From Ditylenchus dipsaci (Eukaryota; Nematoda; Chromadorea; Rhabditida; Anguinidae), in the NCBI GenBank assembly GCA_004194705.1, contig SADC01001192.1, positions 1-64,000 on the forward strand: 64,000 bases of DNA, read 5' to 3'. The notes beneath the pieces were generated by a model. It searched no databases. It was given only the letters and a program-made list of their open reading frames with translations, and was not told where the DNA came from. Made by a program: the position numbers and the translations under genes. Positions 10,613-22,400 of the stretch are shown piece after piece (position 1 is the first letter of the stretch; every line of letters starts with the position of its first letter).

Positions 10613-12085
10613 CACCGTATATTTTCTATTAAACGGGCATGCTCACGCTAGTAAGAGGTGGGGCCGGGAACTCGAAAATGTTTCACAATCATTAATTTTC
10701 TGTACGAATTTTCCACGTGGTTTCTAACAAAACCATACCTAAAATTGAATTCTAGGCCTTGTTTGGCACTATCCTAGTATAGGGGGCCAAATTATTGCCT
10801 TGGTCCCCCTGTCGTTTTTCTTGAAAAATGCGATGGTATCACTTGTTATTTTGAAGGTGACCGTGGTCAAGGTGATCATAGGTAACACTATAGAATGACC
10901 CCCCCCCCCCCAGCTAGCGAAAAATTTACTTTTCCTGAAGGGGAAAGGACCCTTCTCATTTTGATTCTCGTGCTCTGAATAGGCACGGAAACACTTTGGT
11001 TTCCAAAAAATCAAAAAAAAAAATTTTCGATTTGCCTTGGTCCCCAAGGTAAAAAATTTAAGAAAATTCAAAAAAAATATTTTCTGAATTTCCGCCAAAA
11101 CATTTTTTAAGGGATTTAGGGCTGTATTGGGAGGGGAAGGAAATAAAAGGGCCACCTTCATGGCAAAATTATAAAAAAGTGAATTCTGGACTACTTCGGA
11201 TGTCCTGCCATGTTTTTCAACTGGGCCGTGGCAAAAAGAGACTCTATATGCATTTTATGGTCAAGCGTACTTCTCGGAATCATGTCTAAGGTAAGTGCGT
11301 GCGCGCATCTCTAACTCTCAAGCCCCCTGCGCCCCATTCGGGGGCGCAGGGGGCTTGGAGTTGAGATGCGCACACCCACATACCTTAGACACAAATCACT
11401 CGAAAGTGACTCTGGATGCATGCCAGAGTCTATTTATGCGGTAGGCCCCTTCGATTTTTCGGAAACCAAAGTGTTTCCGTGCCTATTCAGAGCACGAGAA
11501 TCAAAATGAGACGGGTCCTTTCCCCTTCAGGAAAAGTAAATTTTTCGCTAGCTGGGGGGGCATTCTATAGTATAGCCTGATCATATTAACCCAAATCACC
11601 ATGATCACAATAGTCACAAATAATCACCATAATCACAATGCTGTCATATCCATAGTGAACAAGGGGTACAAAGAAATTTCTCAAGAAAAAACAACAGGGG
11701 TGACCAAGGCAGAATATTTGGCCCCCTATACTAGGATAGTGCCCCTTATTTTGTTAGAAACCAAGTTTGAAAATCCATACACAAGTTCAATGATTAGAAA
11801 AAAACTTTGAATTCCCCGCACCACCTCTTATTAACGTGAGCATGTCCCCTTAAAGGCTCCGGGTCCTTTATTTTTCAACCCTGAAAAGATAGGAAAAAAT
11901 TTGGGTAGATTTTAAGATTTTTGGGTGCTCAACCAAAATCTGAAAAGTAAAATTAGGTAAACTCGTGCTACCTAAGAAAACGCAAAAAAACAGATTTGCA
12001 AAATTATTTTTCTGGGCTGAGATATAGGTCATTGACGAGGGGCGTTTATTAGAGAGGGGTCTTTAAGAGAGAAAATACGGTACCT
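10613..12085. mobile_element. TACCGTATT-family element interrupted by a nested inverted repeat
   Basis: Ends read CACCGTATATTTTCTATTAA on the left and AGAGAAAATACGGTAC on the right, matching the family seen intact at 17555-17811 and 35361-35606. It is split by an inverted repeat of about 1.2 kb (10637-11845; landmark TATCCTAGTATAGGGGGCCAA and its inverse). The loop of that repeat holds inverted GC-hairpin MITE copy 4 (11200-11445). Short ORFs here are shadows of repeat arms. Confidence 0.55.
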
Positions 12086-14263
12086 GTAAAAATGAGGCAA
12101 AAAACTTTTGTGACATAAGGTAGAAGGCTTATAGAAAATATTCAGGACAGAAAACACCGCTGGTCACCACCTTTTCTCCGTTTAACGCACGGGTATCCCC
12201 CTTAAAAGTCTTCAGGCAGTTTGAACACAGAATTTGAAACAGGAAGCAACCTTTTGTGTCTTTTGAATTAGTCACCCTGGTTATTCAGCGTATCCGTTTT
12301 GTGTTGAAAAGGTTTAGCTGCCGTTGATTATGTAGATTGTGAAGTAATTAAAACTGTTTGATCTCTCCATATACACCACAAAAAAAATTTCAGTTGTCAA
12401 AAGACTTTACCGCACACCACCGTATCCTTTGCAAAATCAATTGCCGCACTAATGACACTTCCAGTACCACCTATTCCATTTTAATTAAAACCTTGTTCCG
12501 CAAAAGAGTGTTTCTAATCACCTCCAATAAAGAAGGAAGTGAGGGGGGGGGCACGCCTGCTTGGGAAAGGTGTTTGGTCAAACACCAAATATTTGAGTGC
12601 TGGACTAATCCAGCAGTTGCGTAACGACAATTCCTTAATCATGTGTGTTTGGTACAGTTAGCACCACACAAATCTGCTTGCCTTTTGTTAAGTATGTTTG
12701 GACAGTGTCCCTTCTTGACTGGATTAGTAGCCCATGTTTTTTAGGGGTAGGAAGCTGAGTGAGACAGGCAGATGTAAGTAGTATTGTTGAAGATTACATG
12801 GTCAAGAAGAACATTGCTGACTGTGCATTTCAGTTTTTTGCTGTATTGTTGTGAATTAGAGTAGCAATTATAATAATTATAATTGGGAGTTACACATCTG
12901 TAAATCAATTATTTATAAAACATTAATATTCTTGTAATTTACATTTCGTAACATTACAGCCATCTTGGTTGAGCATGAGTTGCTGGAAAGACACTGTTTG
13001 CGGTGGGGCCAATCTGGCACCATTGCCTACTTTTCTGAAACCATTACGGTGACCAGTCCATCCAATTTTGAATGACCCAAATTCCAGTACCAAAAGCAGT
13101 GCTATAATGGCAGTTCACGATCAAAAGAGTTTTTTGCCCCCGTCCCTCACCCCTACAGTGGTGTTGCGTTTTTTAGAAAATAAAAAGATCTCTTTTTCTG
13201 TTAAAATTGTGTTCCTCGCCTTTTTTTGTTTTTTTTTTTACTTAAATGGTTAGAACGTACAACAAGTGGTTTTAAGACATTTTTGAATTGCTTCGTGAAA
13301 CGTGCACTTTAGCCGTTCCGGGGACAAAGCTTTTTTCTGCTACCAAAAAGACTTTTTTCTGCTGCAAAAAGAATTTTTTGCTGCAAATCGGCTTTTTTTG
13401 CTGCAAAAAAATTCGAAAAAACCTAGCTAACTCATACACTTACAGATTGTCATACAATCCCTGCATTGTCATTAGCAGGGCTAATTCGTACTCTTTTGGA
13501 TACCTGTCCTTGTTTGATTTCACTTTTATTTTTATGAGCCGTCCTAATTTTCCCCAGAAAAGTCGGAAAAATTATAAAGGTCTCATTTACTTAAATAAAA
13601 CTAGAAGAAAAAATAGGATGGTCATATTAGTAAAAATACAGGATGTCGATGAGAAACGGAGGACACGAAGGACGACGCGGTCACTGTAATGCAATAGTGC
13701 AATCAGAAAGTGCAATAAATGTCATTGAAAAATATTTGCCCTGTCCCATGATCAGCGAGTATGCTATCGTCAGTGCCCATTTCGGTCTGAACAACATGAT
13801 ATAATTAACCATCGGGAACTGGCCGAACAAGAAACGACGCTAAATTTTAAATGGGCTCAATCTTCCGGGTAAAATGATTAGTAAAAAGCTTCAAAGTAAA
13901 AAACACTAAATATTTACCAACAGACGCCTCCACCACAGCAAAAACGGATTAATTTTTTTATTTTTATTAAAAACAGCGTCTGGCCTTCCAATTACACGAA
14001 ATACGGTATATAAACCAAATTTTACCACCACTGTTAAAAACGACTTCTTGGCCTAGAGAATAAGACGTCTAGTCGCGTAATTAGAGTTACTCTGTACTCA
14101 GTGGACATGAGAAGGCAAAATAACTTATATAGCTTAACCACAACGAAGGTAGGAGGTCGAATGTCGAAGTATTTGAGGTCCCATAACTAAGCGAGTTTTT
14201 GACATTTTTTCTTTCGAAAAGTGATTTTATCTATCATTAAGGTTCTTTCCCGAAACTCTGTAA
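12086..14263. other. No supported gene; CTGCAAAAAG array near 13335-13410
   Basis: I could not build a gene from this interval. At 13335-13410 a unit like TTTTTTCTGCTGCAAAAAG is repeated four to five times. Similar GCAGAAAAAAGT or GGCCACAAGAAAAAG arrays occur at 40903-40980 and 62988-63150. 13900-14010 ends in GAAATACGGTATA and may be a decayed TACCGTATT element. Confidence 0.45.
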
Positions 14264-14265
14264 TA

Positions 14266-14865
14266 CAGGGTGGCCCGAAAAAACCTGAAATTTTTCAAAA
14301 TTAACACTGTTTTGTTTAAGACTTTTGAATTTATATATTTCTTACATTATTTAGCAATGTTTGTAGCTTGTTTAAAAGCCAAGATCAAGGGCTACGTGCT
14401 AGTGCAAAAACATTTCAAAAATCACAACAAAATTTCAAAGAAATATGTCAGAATTTGTTGTTCAAATTCAGACTTTTTGAACAGTTTAAATTAGACAATT
14501 CATTCAGTAAAATTTTGCGTGTCGCATTCATTTATTGTTTTTTTCATCGTTTCTCTATTTTTTTATATTGAATTTGGTGTAACAAGGATGGACGGTTGCA
14601 GTCTTAGGTCATAAGGTCAGCTTCGAGGAAAGCAACATATGGGAAGCAACCACTTAGTGAGTTAGCCCTGTGGAGCGAACCGCGTTAATCTCGTGTTACG
14701 AGAGCTAGACCTAAGACTACGGCAGAATGAGAGGACTCGGTACTGGCCTCACAACCGCTATTTAATCATCCTTGCTTACGCCAAAAAAAATCTGTATATC
14801 AGACAGTGCGCGGAAGCCCTTGACAAAAATTTTCGGATTTTTTCAGGTTTTTTTGGGCCACCCTG
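14266..14865. mobile_element. mariner-like MITE, TA target site, 600 bp
   Basis: Ends CAGGGTGGCCCGAAAAAACC and (inverse) CAGGGTGGCCCAAAAAAACC are flanked by TA (14264-14265, 14866-14867). CAGGGTGG termini with a TA duplication are typical of Tc1/mariner elements. It contains no transposase and has an internal GC-richer structured segment (14573-14785). Confidence 0.75.
14573..14785. other. Nested stem-loop segment, possible structured RNA or MITE
   Basis: The segment is GC-richer than its surroundings and bounded by inverted ends TTTGGTGTAACAAGGATG and CATCCTTGCTTACGCCAAA. Further nested pairs are visible: CGGTTG with CAACCG, GTCTTAGGTC with GACCTAAGAC, and a CTCGT-GTT-ACGAG hairpin. I recognise no known RNA family. 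It could equally be a small MITE inserted in the mariner-like element. Confidence 0.4.
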
Positions 14866-14899
14866 TAGTTGAATAGAAAAAATGAAACACCAAAACAAA

Positions 14900-14980
14900 A
14901 ACGACAATTATTTTTAATTATTATTTCGAATTTTCAACTTTCCGGTCAAAAAACTTTCCGGACATGAAACAGTCCCCTCT
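14900..14980. mobile_element. Solo end of the Kolobok-like element
   Basis: CTTTCCGGACATGAAACAGT followed by CCCCTCT and TTAA (14981-14984) matches the right terminus of the complete element at 33760-35263. I found no partner end nearby. Confidence 0.6.
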
Positions 14981-15260
14981 TTAATAATATTCACAAATTA
15001 TAAGAATGCTAGCAGCGATATTTGGTTCCTCGTATCGTAAGCTTGTTCATTATTATACAGGACAATCAAGCAGTGTGCAAACCTAATTTCCACCTTGCTT
15101 CTGTGTTTATTACTATGTTTAGTTGAGAAAAAAAATTAATGAGCTGCATTAATTTACGCATCCCCAACCTTTGTCCCTTCCATTATAGCTCCCCATATTA
15201 TCTTGTTATTATTGTCCCTGCTTGCCGTCTTCAGATTTAACTTTCATTATTTACTAGACA

Positions 15261-17333
15261 ATGGAAACCTACATGGACGAGTCAAAAAAAGTGTGCAGTA
15301 ATAGAGTGTGGAATCCAGCACTGGAGGAGATTCAACAAACTTACCCTCGTCCACAATTGCAAAAAAGAAGGAAAAGTATTGCTGAGGTGAGTCAGACATT
15401 GACCAACAGAAAAGAAGGTGCCTCACAATTCTCGCCCCCACCATCAGATTTAGTCAACAAAGCATCAGGATATATGTCTGCGACGCTGATACAACAACAT
15501 GCTTCTAATGCTCTACAACAGCACCATAACCCATTGTTCAACGTAAATAATGTTTTTAGTATTATTTAACTGGCTGAAAATTTCAAATTTGGCTAACCAG
15601 TAAAGGGAAATAATCTTAAATAAAACAAAATTCAATCACTTTAGACCGGTCACCAAAGTACAGAATTATCGAAATTTCAACAAGCATTTTTAACAGATTT
15701 TTTTCTATCATAGTTATAATCGCATCAAGAACAATACTTATGCACTTTTCACATTTTTCGAAAATAGGGGGGGGGGGCACAAAGTACGTATAACCATTTT
15801 GGCCTAGATGTGTTGAAAAAACTAACACGTCAAAAACACATCAAAAAAATTTTAGCCATCCAAATTTCCCAAAATTAAGGGTCACTTTTATTTTATCCGT
15901 ATATCGTGTGAAAAGCGAGCATGAGATCTTATTTTCCTTTTATAGCATATGGGCGCTTATTAGAAAAAATACATTATCAGATTTTGAGTTTTCGTCACAA
16001 GAGTATTCCTGAAATTTTTAAAGACAAATTTAAAGCTAAAACAATTCAAGATTTTCAACCAAGTATGATAATTTTAACTCTTTCTGAACTTACTTTTTTT
16101 CAGAACTATCTGCAAATGTTAGCAGCACCATTTCTGGCTCGTCTTCACCACCAGCAGATGGCCCCTTCAAGTGCTTCGCTTTTCCACAACCACCCACATC
16201 TACCGACCCCATTTTTCGCCACTACCCACCACACAAACAACAACTTTTTCCGTCCTATTTTGGCTGCTCCATCCTGTAAGTTTAACTTTCTGATAGGATT
16301 TTCAGCAATCCGTAATTATTTTCAGGTAATCCTGTCCACTTCCTCGGCCAATCCCCTCCCAACATCCTAGTTTCAAGCGGAAATCGCACTGGATCAACTG
16401 AAAAATCTCAACTTCATAAGAAGAAATATAGTAAAAAGGTGAGCCAACAAGCAGCAAGAGAAGGGCAACAATGTTGTAGCACTCTCATTCCTGCAGTCAA
16501 CCGTAAAGTGACCAACCCAATCGTTCTGGTAATTAGTCCTTATTAACAAAAAAACTAACAAATTCATAATATTGCAACCAGGGCCGCAACTTTAACTGTC
16601 TCAAGGCGATGTGCTAATTTGCCTAATTTTTTCGGTCAAGGGGAGGGGGTGTAACTTATTTGTATAGAGAAGAAACACGCAAACACAGGGAACAAAATTT
16701 ATGGACTCCTAGCTATTTTACTTATGATTTTTGTAGTTCATGATATGAGTACTTATGATTAGTTTCCAAAAAAATTGCGTAGTGTAAATCAATCAATTCA
16801 GGCCATTTCATTTTTTTCTATTACATGTTTAGTGCCATTTGAAAGCTGCGATTACGACTAATTTTTGGAGACTAACAAAACAATCGTTACAACAACCGCA
16901 AACTGGAAATCGTTACTGTAACCGCAAATCGTTACAGTGACATCCAAAATATGCTAACAAAAAGGAAAAAAAATCACTCAATATTTGCTAGTTGGTATTA
17001 GCACGAAAGTCTGCTAATACACTAAAATTCACATTTTGACATGCCTAATTAATAAAACACCATTTACAGTCAGTCCTGGGTGGTGAAGTGATGATGGCTG
17101 GAGAGAAAGCAGCTGTAACTACAACACTGAAGGAGTCGACTGCAACAACCCACAATGTCAACTTCAACACATGTGCTATTTGCGGTGCCAGTTTTCGTAT
17201 AACCACTGACTTAGTGCAACACATGAGATCAAACCATCGCCAGTCCAGATATAAACGAAAATATAGTGAGAGAGCTGGACCGCATGAAATCATCATCGGC
17301 AAACAGAGTGCAGAAAAAGAATTTCCGGCTTGA
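15261..17333 (+). CDS. Single C2H2 zinc-finger protein, four exons, intact copy
   Basis: Exons 15261-15542, 16104-16275, 16326-16438 and 17070-17333 join in frame into 276 residues. The N-terminus (about 1-45) is charged and contains a basic run QKRRKS. The middle is Gln/His/Pro/Ser-rich and low complexity. One C2H2 finger near residues 220-245 reads CAIC, then SFRITTDLVQHMRSNH, that is C-x2-C-x12-H-x4-H, followed by a basic RYKRKY segment. The wording SFR-T-DLV-HMRS is reminiscent of the finger in PRDM8/ZNF488-type proteins, but this is from memory and weak. The likely role is a DNA-binding regulator in the nucleus. Short in-frame ATGs in exon 4 are internal. All introns are GT-AG. A second, broken copy lies 4.37 kb downstream. 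Confidence 0.7.
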
Positions 17334-17554
17334 AAATTATAATGCTTAATTACTATGAAAATTAATTAGTACAAACGAGTTTTGGAGATTATAATATGTT
17401 GTAAAAAGAGATTGTGTGTAATTTGCAAAAATCAAATTTAAAAATAATGTTGATTTTAACACAAAGAGAGCTTGTAGAAGACCTATTCGGCTCTAGGTAA
17501 ATTCACCCGCAGTAAATTCACCCGCGGTAAATTCACCCGCGAAAATTTTCAAAT

Positions 17555-17811
17555 TACCGTATTCACTCTAATAGTAGCCCCGGGGTCACTAATTTTCAAC
17601 CTACCAAAAATCGGAAAAATTCGAGGTTGATCTCGAGACTTTTGGGTGCCCGACCGAAATCTAAAAATAGGAATCGGTAGAGCTCATGGGAGTTAAGAAA
17701 ATGCAATAAACAGCTTTTCAAAATATTGACTCTGCTTCGAAATACAGACCCTCAAAGTTGAGGGGGGGGGTCACTATTAGAGGGTGGACTACTATTAGAG
17801 TAAATACGGTA
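17555..17811. mobile_element. TACCGTATT-family MITE
   Basis: Inverted ends TACCGTATTCACTCTAATAG and (inverse) TACCGTATTTACTCTAATAG enclose 257 bp with TTTTGGGTGC, AAGAAAATGCAATAAACAG and GGGGTCACTATTAGAGGG landmarks. The family recurs at 10613-12085 (split), 21913-22172 (duplicate), 35361-35606, 45740-45972 and 60330-60541. No coding capacity. Just upstream (17500-17545) is a three-unit GTAAATTCACCCGCG array. Confidence 0.65.
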
Positions 17812-18039
17812 ATCTTTTTGTCTTGTGAAGAACTTTTATCATTTAAAATTTTTCCTATAATCCAGTCTCAGTTCTGCTAAATAGTCCATGCACCAACCAA
17901 GCCAAGTGGTCGTCTATTTGGTGTGAAATCTTTTTTATGTTTTCGGGTTCCAAAATCTGTTTTTTGCACTAACTCAAACATTCTAAAGAAGGTTTGATAG
18001 TAGTAAAATGCCGTTTGCTAGGTAAAATATCAGTTCGCG

Positions 18040-18435
18040 ACACCTTTGATTCGCGACAATCGGTTCGCGACACTATCGATTCGCTGTATAACTGATTCGC
18101 GACATTTTTTTGTTTGGGAATCCAAGTATCCCGATTCTTGTCACACTTCTAACTCGATACCTGAGGTGCCTACCCTCGTTCTAAGTGAATCATTTGTAAG
18201 TACCCAGTTTGCATGAGACCATTTTTTGTTAGTGCATCTGACCATGTTGGTAGCCGGATCATCTGGATGTCCCGTGTACCGACAAAACCAAGTGGTCGTC
18301 CACTTGGATAAAAAAAATTCGTCCCAAACCTGTTTTATGGACTAATACGTGACACAATATCCCCGCGGGCACAATATCCCCGGGCACAATATCCCGCGGT
18401 CACAATATCCCTGGGCCACAATACCCCCGGATAAA
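18040..18435. repeat. TTCGCGACA and CACAATATCCC arrays
   Basis: Several GGTTCGCGACAC-like units occur at 18040-18110 and five CACAATATCCCCGCGG-like units at 18355-18430. Both are duplicated in the second copy (22390-22470, 22715-22790). A matching inverted TCGCGACA array forms its own foldback element at 24700-25175. Confidence 0.6.
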
Positions 18436-18997
18436 TGTAGTGGTTCGAATCTTTGTGAGTACACAGTTTTTCGTTTTCAGGAATTTATATCTCAATCAGT
18501 CTGAGGCTCTTGGTCATTTCCTAAAAAATCATAAGCGCTTTCATTGAACATTAGTGAAGTGTTTTATTCATGAAGTATGTAATATTAACAAATAATGAGA
18601 ACAATTTGGTCATTCTAGTGAATTATAATAAACTTGTGAGCTAATCCTCTAAGGTATTTGACCAGGCTCTTTGTTTTTCACTTATTTAAAAATAGTGTTT
18701 AAACGACTCCTAAGTAATATTTATATGCTTAAAACGATAAGAAAGTCAATTTCTAACATTTTTCCACACAAAAATGGTATTTTTGGAAAAAAAAATAGAC
18801 TTTTTGCCTTGGGGGACCAAGGCAAATTTCCTTGTATTAAGGTATTCTACCCCGTTTTGGTCACTGGAGCTGGGCAAAAAGAGTCTCTTAATGCATTTTT
18901 AATCAAGAGTCTAGCTCGGTATTATGTCTAAGGTAAGTGAGTGCGCGCATCTCTAACCGACCAAGCCCCCTGCGCCCCTTCGGGGGCTTTTGCAAAA

Positions 18998-19345
18998 AAG
19001 TGGTATGAGTTTTCGGTATGAGTTAGGGGTGCAGGTATCTTTTTTTTTACCTGAGAGTGTAGAAGCGGTATGAGTTTTCGGTATGAGTTAGGGGTGCACG
19101 TATGTTTTTTTACCTGAGAGTGTAAAAGTGGTATGAGTTTTCGGTATGAGTTAGGGGTGCACGTATGTTTTTTTACCTGAGAGTGTAAAAGTGGTATGAG
19201 TTTTCGGTATGAGTTAGGGGTGCACGTATATTTTTTTACATGAGAGTGTAAAAGTGGTATGAGTTTTCGGTATGAGTTAGGGGTGCACGTATATTTTTTT
19301 ACATGAGAGTGTAAAAGTGGTATGAGTTTTTTGGTATGAGTTATC
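18998..19345. repeat. Minisatellite, about 61-63-bp unit
   Basis: About five to six tandem copies of a unit containing CGGTATGAGTTAGGGGTGCA, a T-run and CCTGAGAGTGTAAAAGTGG. The long minus-strand ORF across it is a repeat artefact. The corresponding array in copy 2 (23360-23635) is much more irregular. Confidence 0.8.
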
Positions 19346-19459
19346 CACGCTTGTTTTTTCACAATGTTTAGTTTCCAATGAGCTTCACTTATTAATATAT
19401 CAGAAAAATTGTGCAAATTATTTGCTGACAAGTTCAACAGTATATTTTGAATTTTCAAA

Positions 19460-22400
19460 CTTGCTTCTGTGTTTATTACTATGTTTAGTTGAGAAAAAAA
19501 ATTAATGAGCTGCATTAATTTACGCATCCCCAACCTTTGTCCCTTCCATTATAGCTCCCATATTATCTTGTTATTATTGTCCCTGCTTGCCGTCTTCAGA
19601 TTTAACTTTCATTATTTACTAGACAATGGAAACCTACATGGACGAGTCAAAAAAAGTGTGCAGTAATAGAGTGTGGAATCCAGCACTGGAGGAGATTCAA
19701 CAAACTTACCCTCGTCCACAATTGCAAAAAAGAAGGAAAAGTATTGCTGAGGTGAGTCAGACATTGACCAACAGAAAAAGAAGGTGCCTCACAATTCTCG
19801 CCCCCACCATCAGATTTAGTCAACAAAGCATCAGGATATATGTCTGCGACGCTGATACAACAACATGCTTCTAATGCTCTACAACAGCACCATAACCCAT
19901 TGTTCAACGTAAATAATGTTTTTAGTATTATTTAACTGGCTGAAAATTTCAAATTTGGCTAACCAGTAAAGGGAAATAATCTTAAATAAAACTAAATTCA
20001 ATCACTTTAGACCGGTCACCAAAGTACAGAATTATCGAAATTTCAACAAGCATTTTAACAGATTTTTTTCTATCATAGTTATAATCGCATCAAGAACAAT
20101 ACTTATGCACTTTTCACATTTTTCGAAAATAGGGGGGGGGGCACAAAGTACGTATAACCATTTTGGCCTAGATGTGTTGAAAAAACTAACACGTCAAAAA
20201 CACATCAAAAAAATATTTTAGCCATCCAAATTTCCCAAAATTAAGGGTCACTTTTATTTTATCCGTATATCGTGTGAAAAGCGAGCATGAGATCTTATTT
20301 TCCTTTTATAGCATATGGGCGCTTATTAGAAAAAATACATTATCAGATTTTGAGTTTTCGTCACAAGAGTATTCCTGAAATTTTTAAAGACAAATTTAAA
20401 GCTAAAACAATTCAAGATTTTCAACCAAGTATGATAATTTTAACTCTTTCTGAACTTACTTTTTTCAGAACTATCTGCAAATGTTAGCAGCACCATTTCT
20501 GGCTCGTCTTCACCACCAGCAGATGGCCCCTTCAAGTGCTTCGCTTTTCCACAACCACCCACATCTACCGACCCCATTTTTCGCCACTACCCACCACACA
20601 AACAACAACTTTTTCCGTCCTATTTTGGCTGCTCCATCCTGTAAGTTTAACTTTCTGATAGGATTTTCAGCAATCCGTAATTATTTTCAGGTAATCCTGT
20701 CCACTTCTCGGCCAATCCCCTCCCAACATCCTAGTTTCAAGCGGAAATCGCACTGGATCAACTGAAAAATCTCAACTTCATAAGAAGAAATATAGTAAAA
20801 AGGTGAGCCAACAAGCAGCAAGAGAAGGGCAACAATGTTGTAGCACTCTCATTCCTGCAGTCAACCGTAAAGTGACCAACCCAATCGTTCTGGTAATTAG
20901 TCCTTATTAACAAAAAACTAACAAATTCATAATATTGCAACCAGGGCCGCAACTTTAACTGTCTCAAGGCGATGTGCTAATTTGCCTAATTTTTTCGGTC
21001 AAGGGGAGGGGGTGTAACTTATTTGTATAGAGAAGAAACACGCAAACACAGGGAACAAAATTTATGGACTCCTAGCTATTTTACTTATGATTTTTGTAGT
21101 TCATGATATGAGTACTTATGATTAGTTTCCAAAAAATTGCGTAGTGTAAATCAATCAATTCAGGCCATTTCATTTTTTTCTATTACATGTTTAGTGCCAT
21201 TTGAAAGCTGCGATTACGACTAATTTTTGGAGACTAACAAAACAATCGTTACAACAACCGCAAACTGGAAATCGTTACTGTAACCGCAAATCGTTACAGT
21301 GACATCCAAAATATGCTAACAAAAAGGAAAAAAAAATCACTCAATATTTGCTAGTTGGTATTAGCACGAAAGTCTGCTAATACACTAAAATTCACATTTT
21401 GACATGCCTAATTAATAAAACACCATTTACAGTCAGTCCTGGGTGGTGAAGTGATGATGGCTGGAGAGAAAGCAGCTGTAACTACAACACTGAAGGAGTC
21501 GACTGCAACAACCCACAATGTCAACTTCAACACATGTGCTATTTGCGGTGCCAGTTTTCGTATAACCACTGACTTAGTGCAACACATGAGATCAAACCAT
21601 CGCCAGTCCAGATATAAACGAAAATATAGTGAGAGAGCTGGACCGCATGAAATCATCATCGGCAAACAGAGTGCAGAAAAAGAATTTCCGGCTTGAAAAT
21701 TATAATGCTTAATTACTATGAAGATTAATTAGTACAAACGAGTTTTGGAGATTATAATATGTTGTAAAAGAGATTGTGTGTAATTTGCAAAAATCAAATT
21801 TAAAAATAATGTTGATTTTAACACAAAGAGAGCTTGTAGAAGACCTATTCGGCTCTAGGTAAATTCACCCGCAGTAAATTCACCCGCGGTAAATTCACCC
21901 GCGAAATTTTCAAATTACCGTATTCACTCTAATAGTAGCCCCGGGGTCACTAATTTTCAACCTACCAAAAATCGGAAAAATTCGAGGTTGATCTCGAGAC
22001 TTTTGGGTGCCCGACCGAAATCTAAAAATAGGAATCGGTAGAGCTCATGGGAGTTAAGAAAATGCAATAAACAGCTTTTCAAAATATTGACTCTGCTTCG
22101 AAATACAGACCCTCAAAGTTGAGGGGGGGGGTCACTATTAGAGGGTGGACTACTATTAGAGTAAATACGGTAATCTTTTTTGTCTTGTGAAGAACTTTTA
22201 TCATTTAAAATTTTTCCTATAATCCAGTCTCAGTTCTGCTAAATAGTCCATGCACCAACCAAGCCAAGTGGTCGTCTATTTGGTGTGAAATCTTTTTTAT
22301 GTTTTCGGGTTCCAAAATCTGTTTTTTGCACTAACTCAAACATTCTAAAGAAGGTTGATAGTAGTAAAATGCCGTTTGCTAGGTAAAATATCAGTTCGCG

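Larger units (their letters stand above)
15094..19459 (+). repeat. 4.37-kb direct duplication, copy 1
   Basis: From CTTGCTTCTGTGTTTATTAC the sequence runs colinear with 19460-23640 at an offset of about 4363-4366 bases. Differences are few and mostly single-base changes in homopolymers. The unit contains the zinc-finger gene, a TACCGTATT MITE, TTCGCGACA and CACAATATCCC arrays, half of an inverted repeat plus half a GC-hairpin MITE, and a terminal minisatellite. Confidence 0.85.

Noticed and set aside
10769..11161. 130-residue minus-strand ORF
   Set aside because: Lies across an inverted-repeat arm and C-tract; no recognisable motif or exon partners.
17088..17333. Separate 81-residue zinc-finger gene starting at the internal ATG
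   Set aside because: The exon extends upstream to an acceptor at 17069 and joins three earlier exons in frame, so the ATG is internal.
18928..19533. 201-residue minus-strand ORF with repeated KKYTCTPNSYRKLIPLLHS units
   Set aside because: It is the translation of a ~61-63-bp minisatellite whose unit length happens to keep frame; no codon-level evidence of selection, and the copy in the duplicate is broken.
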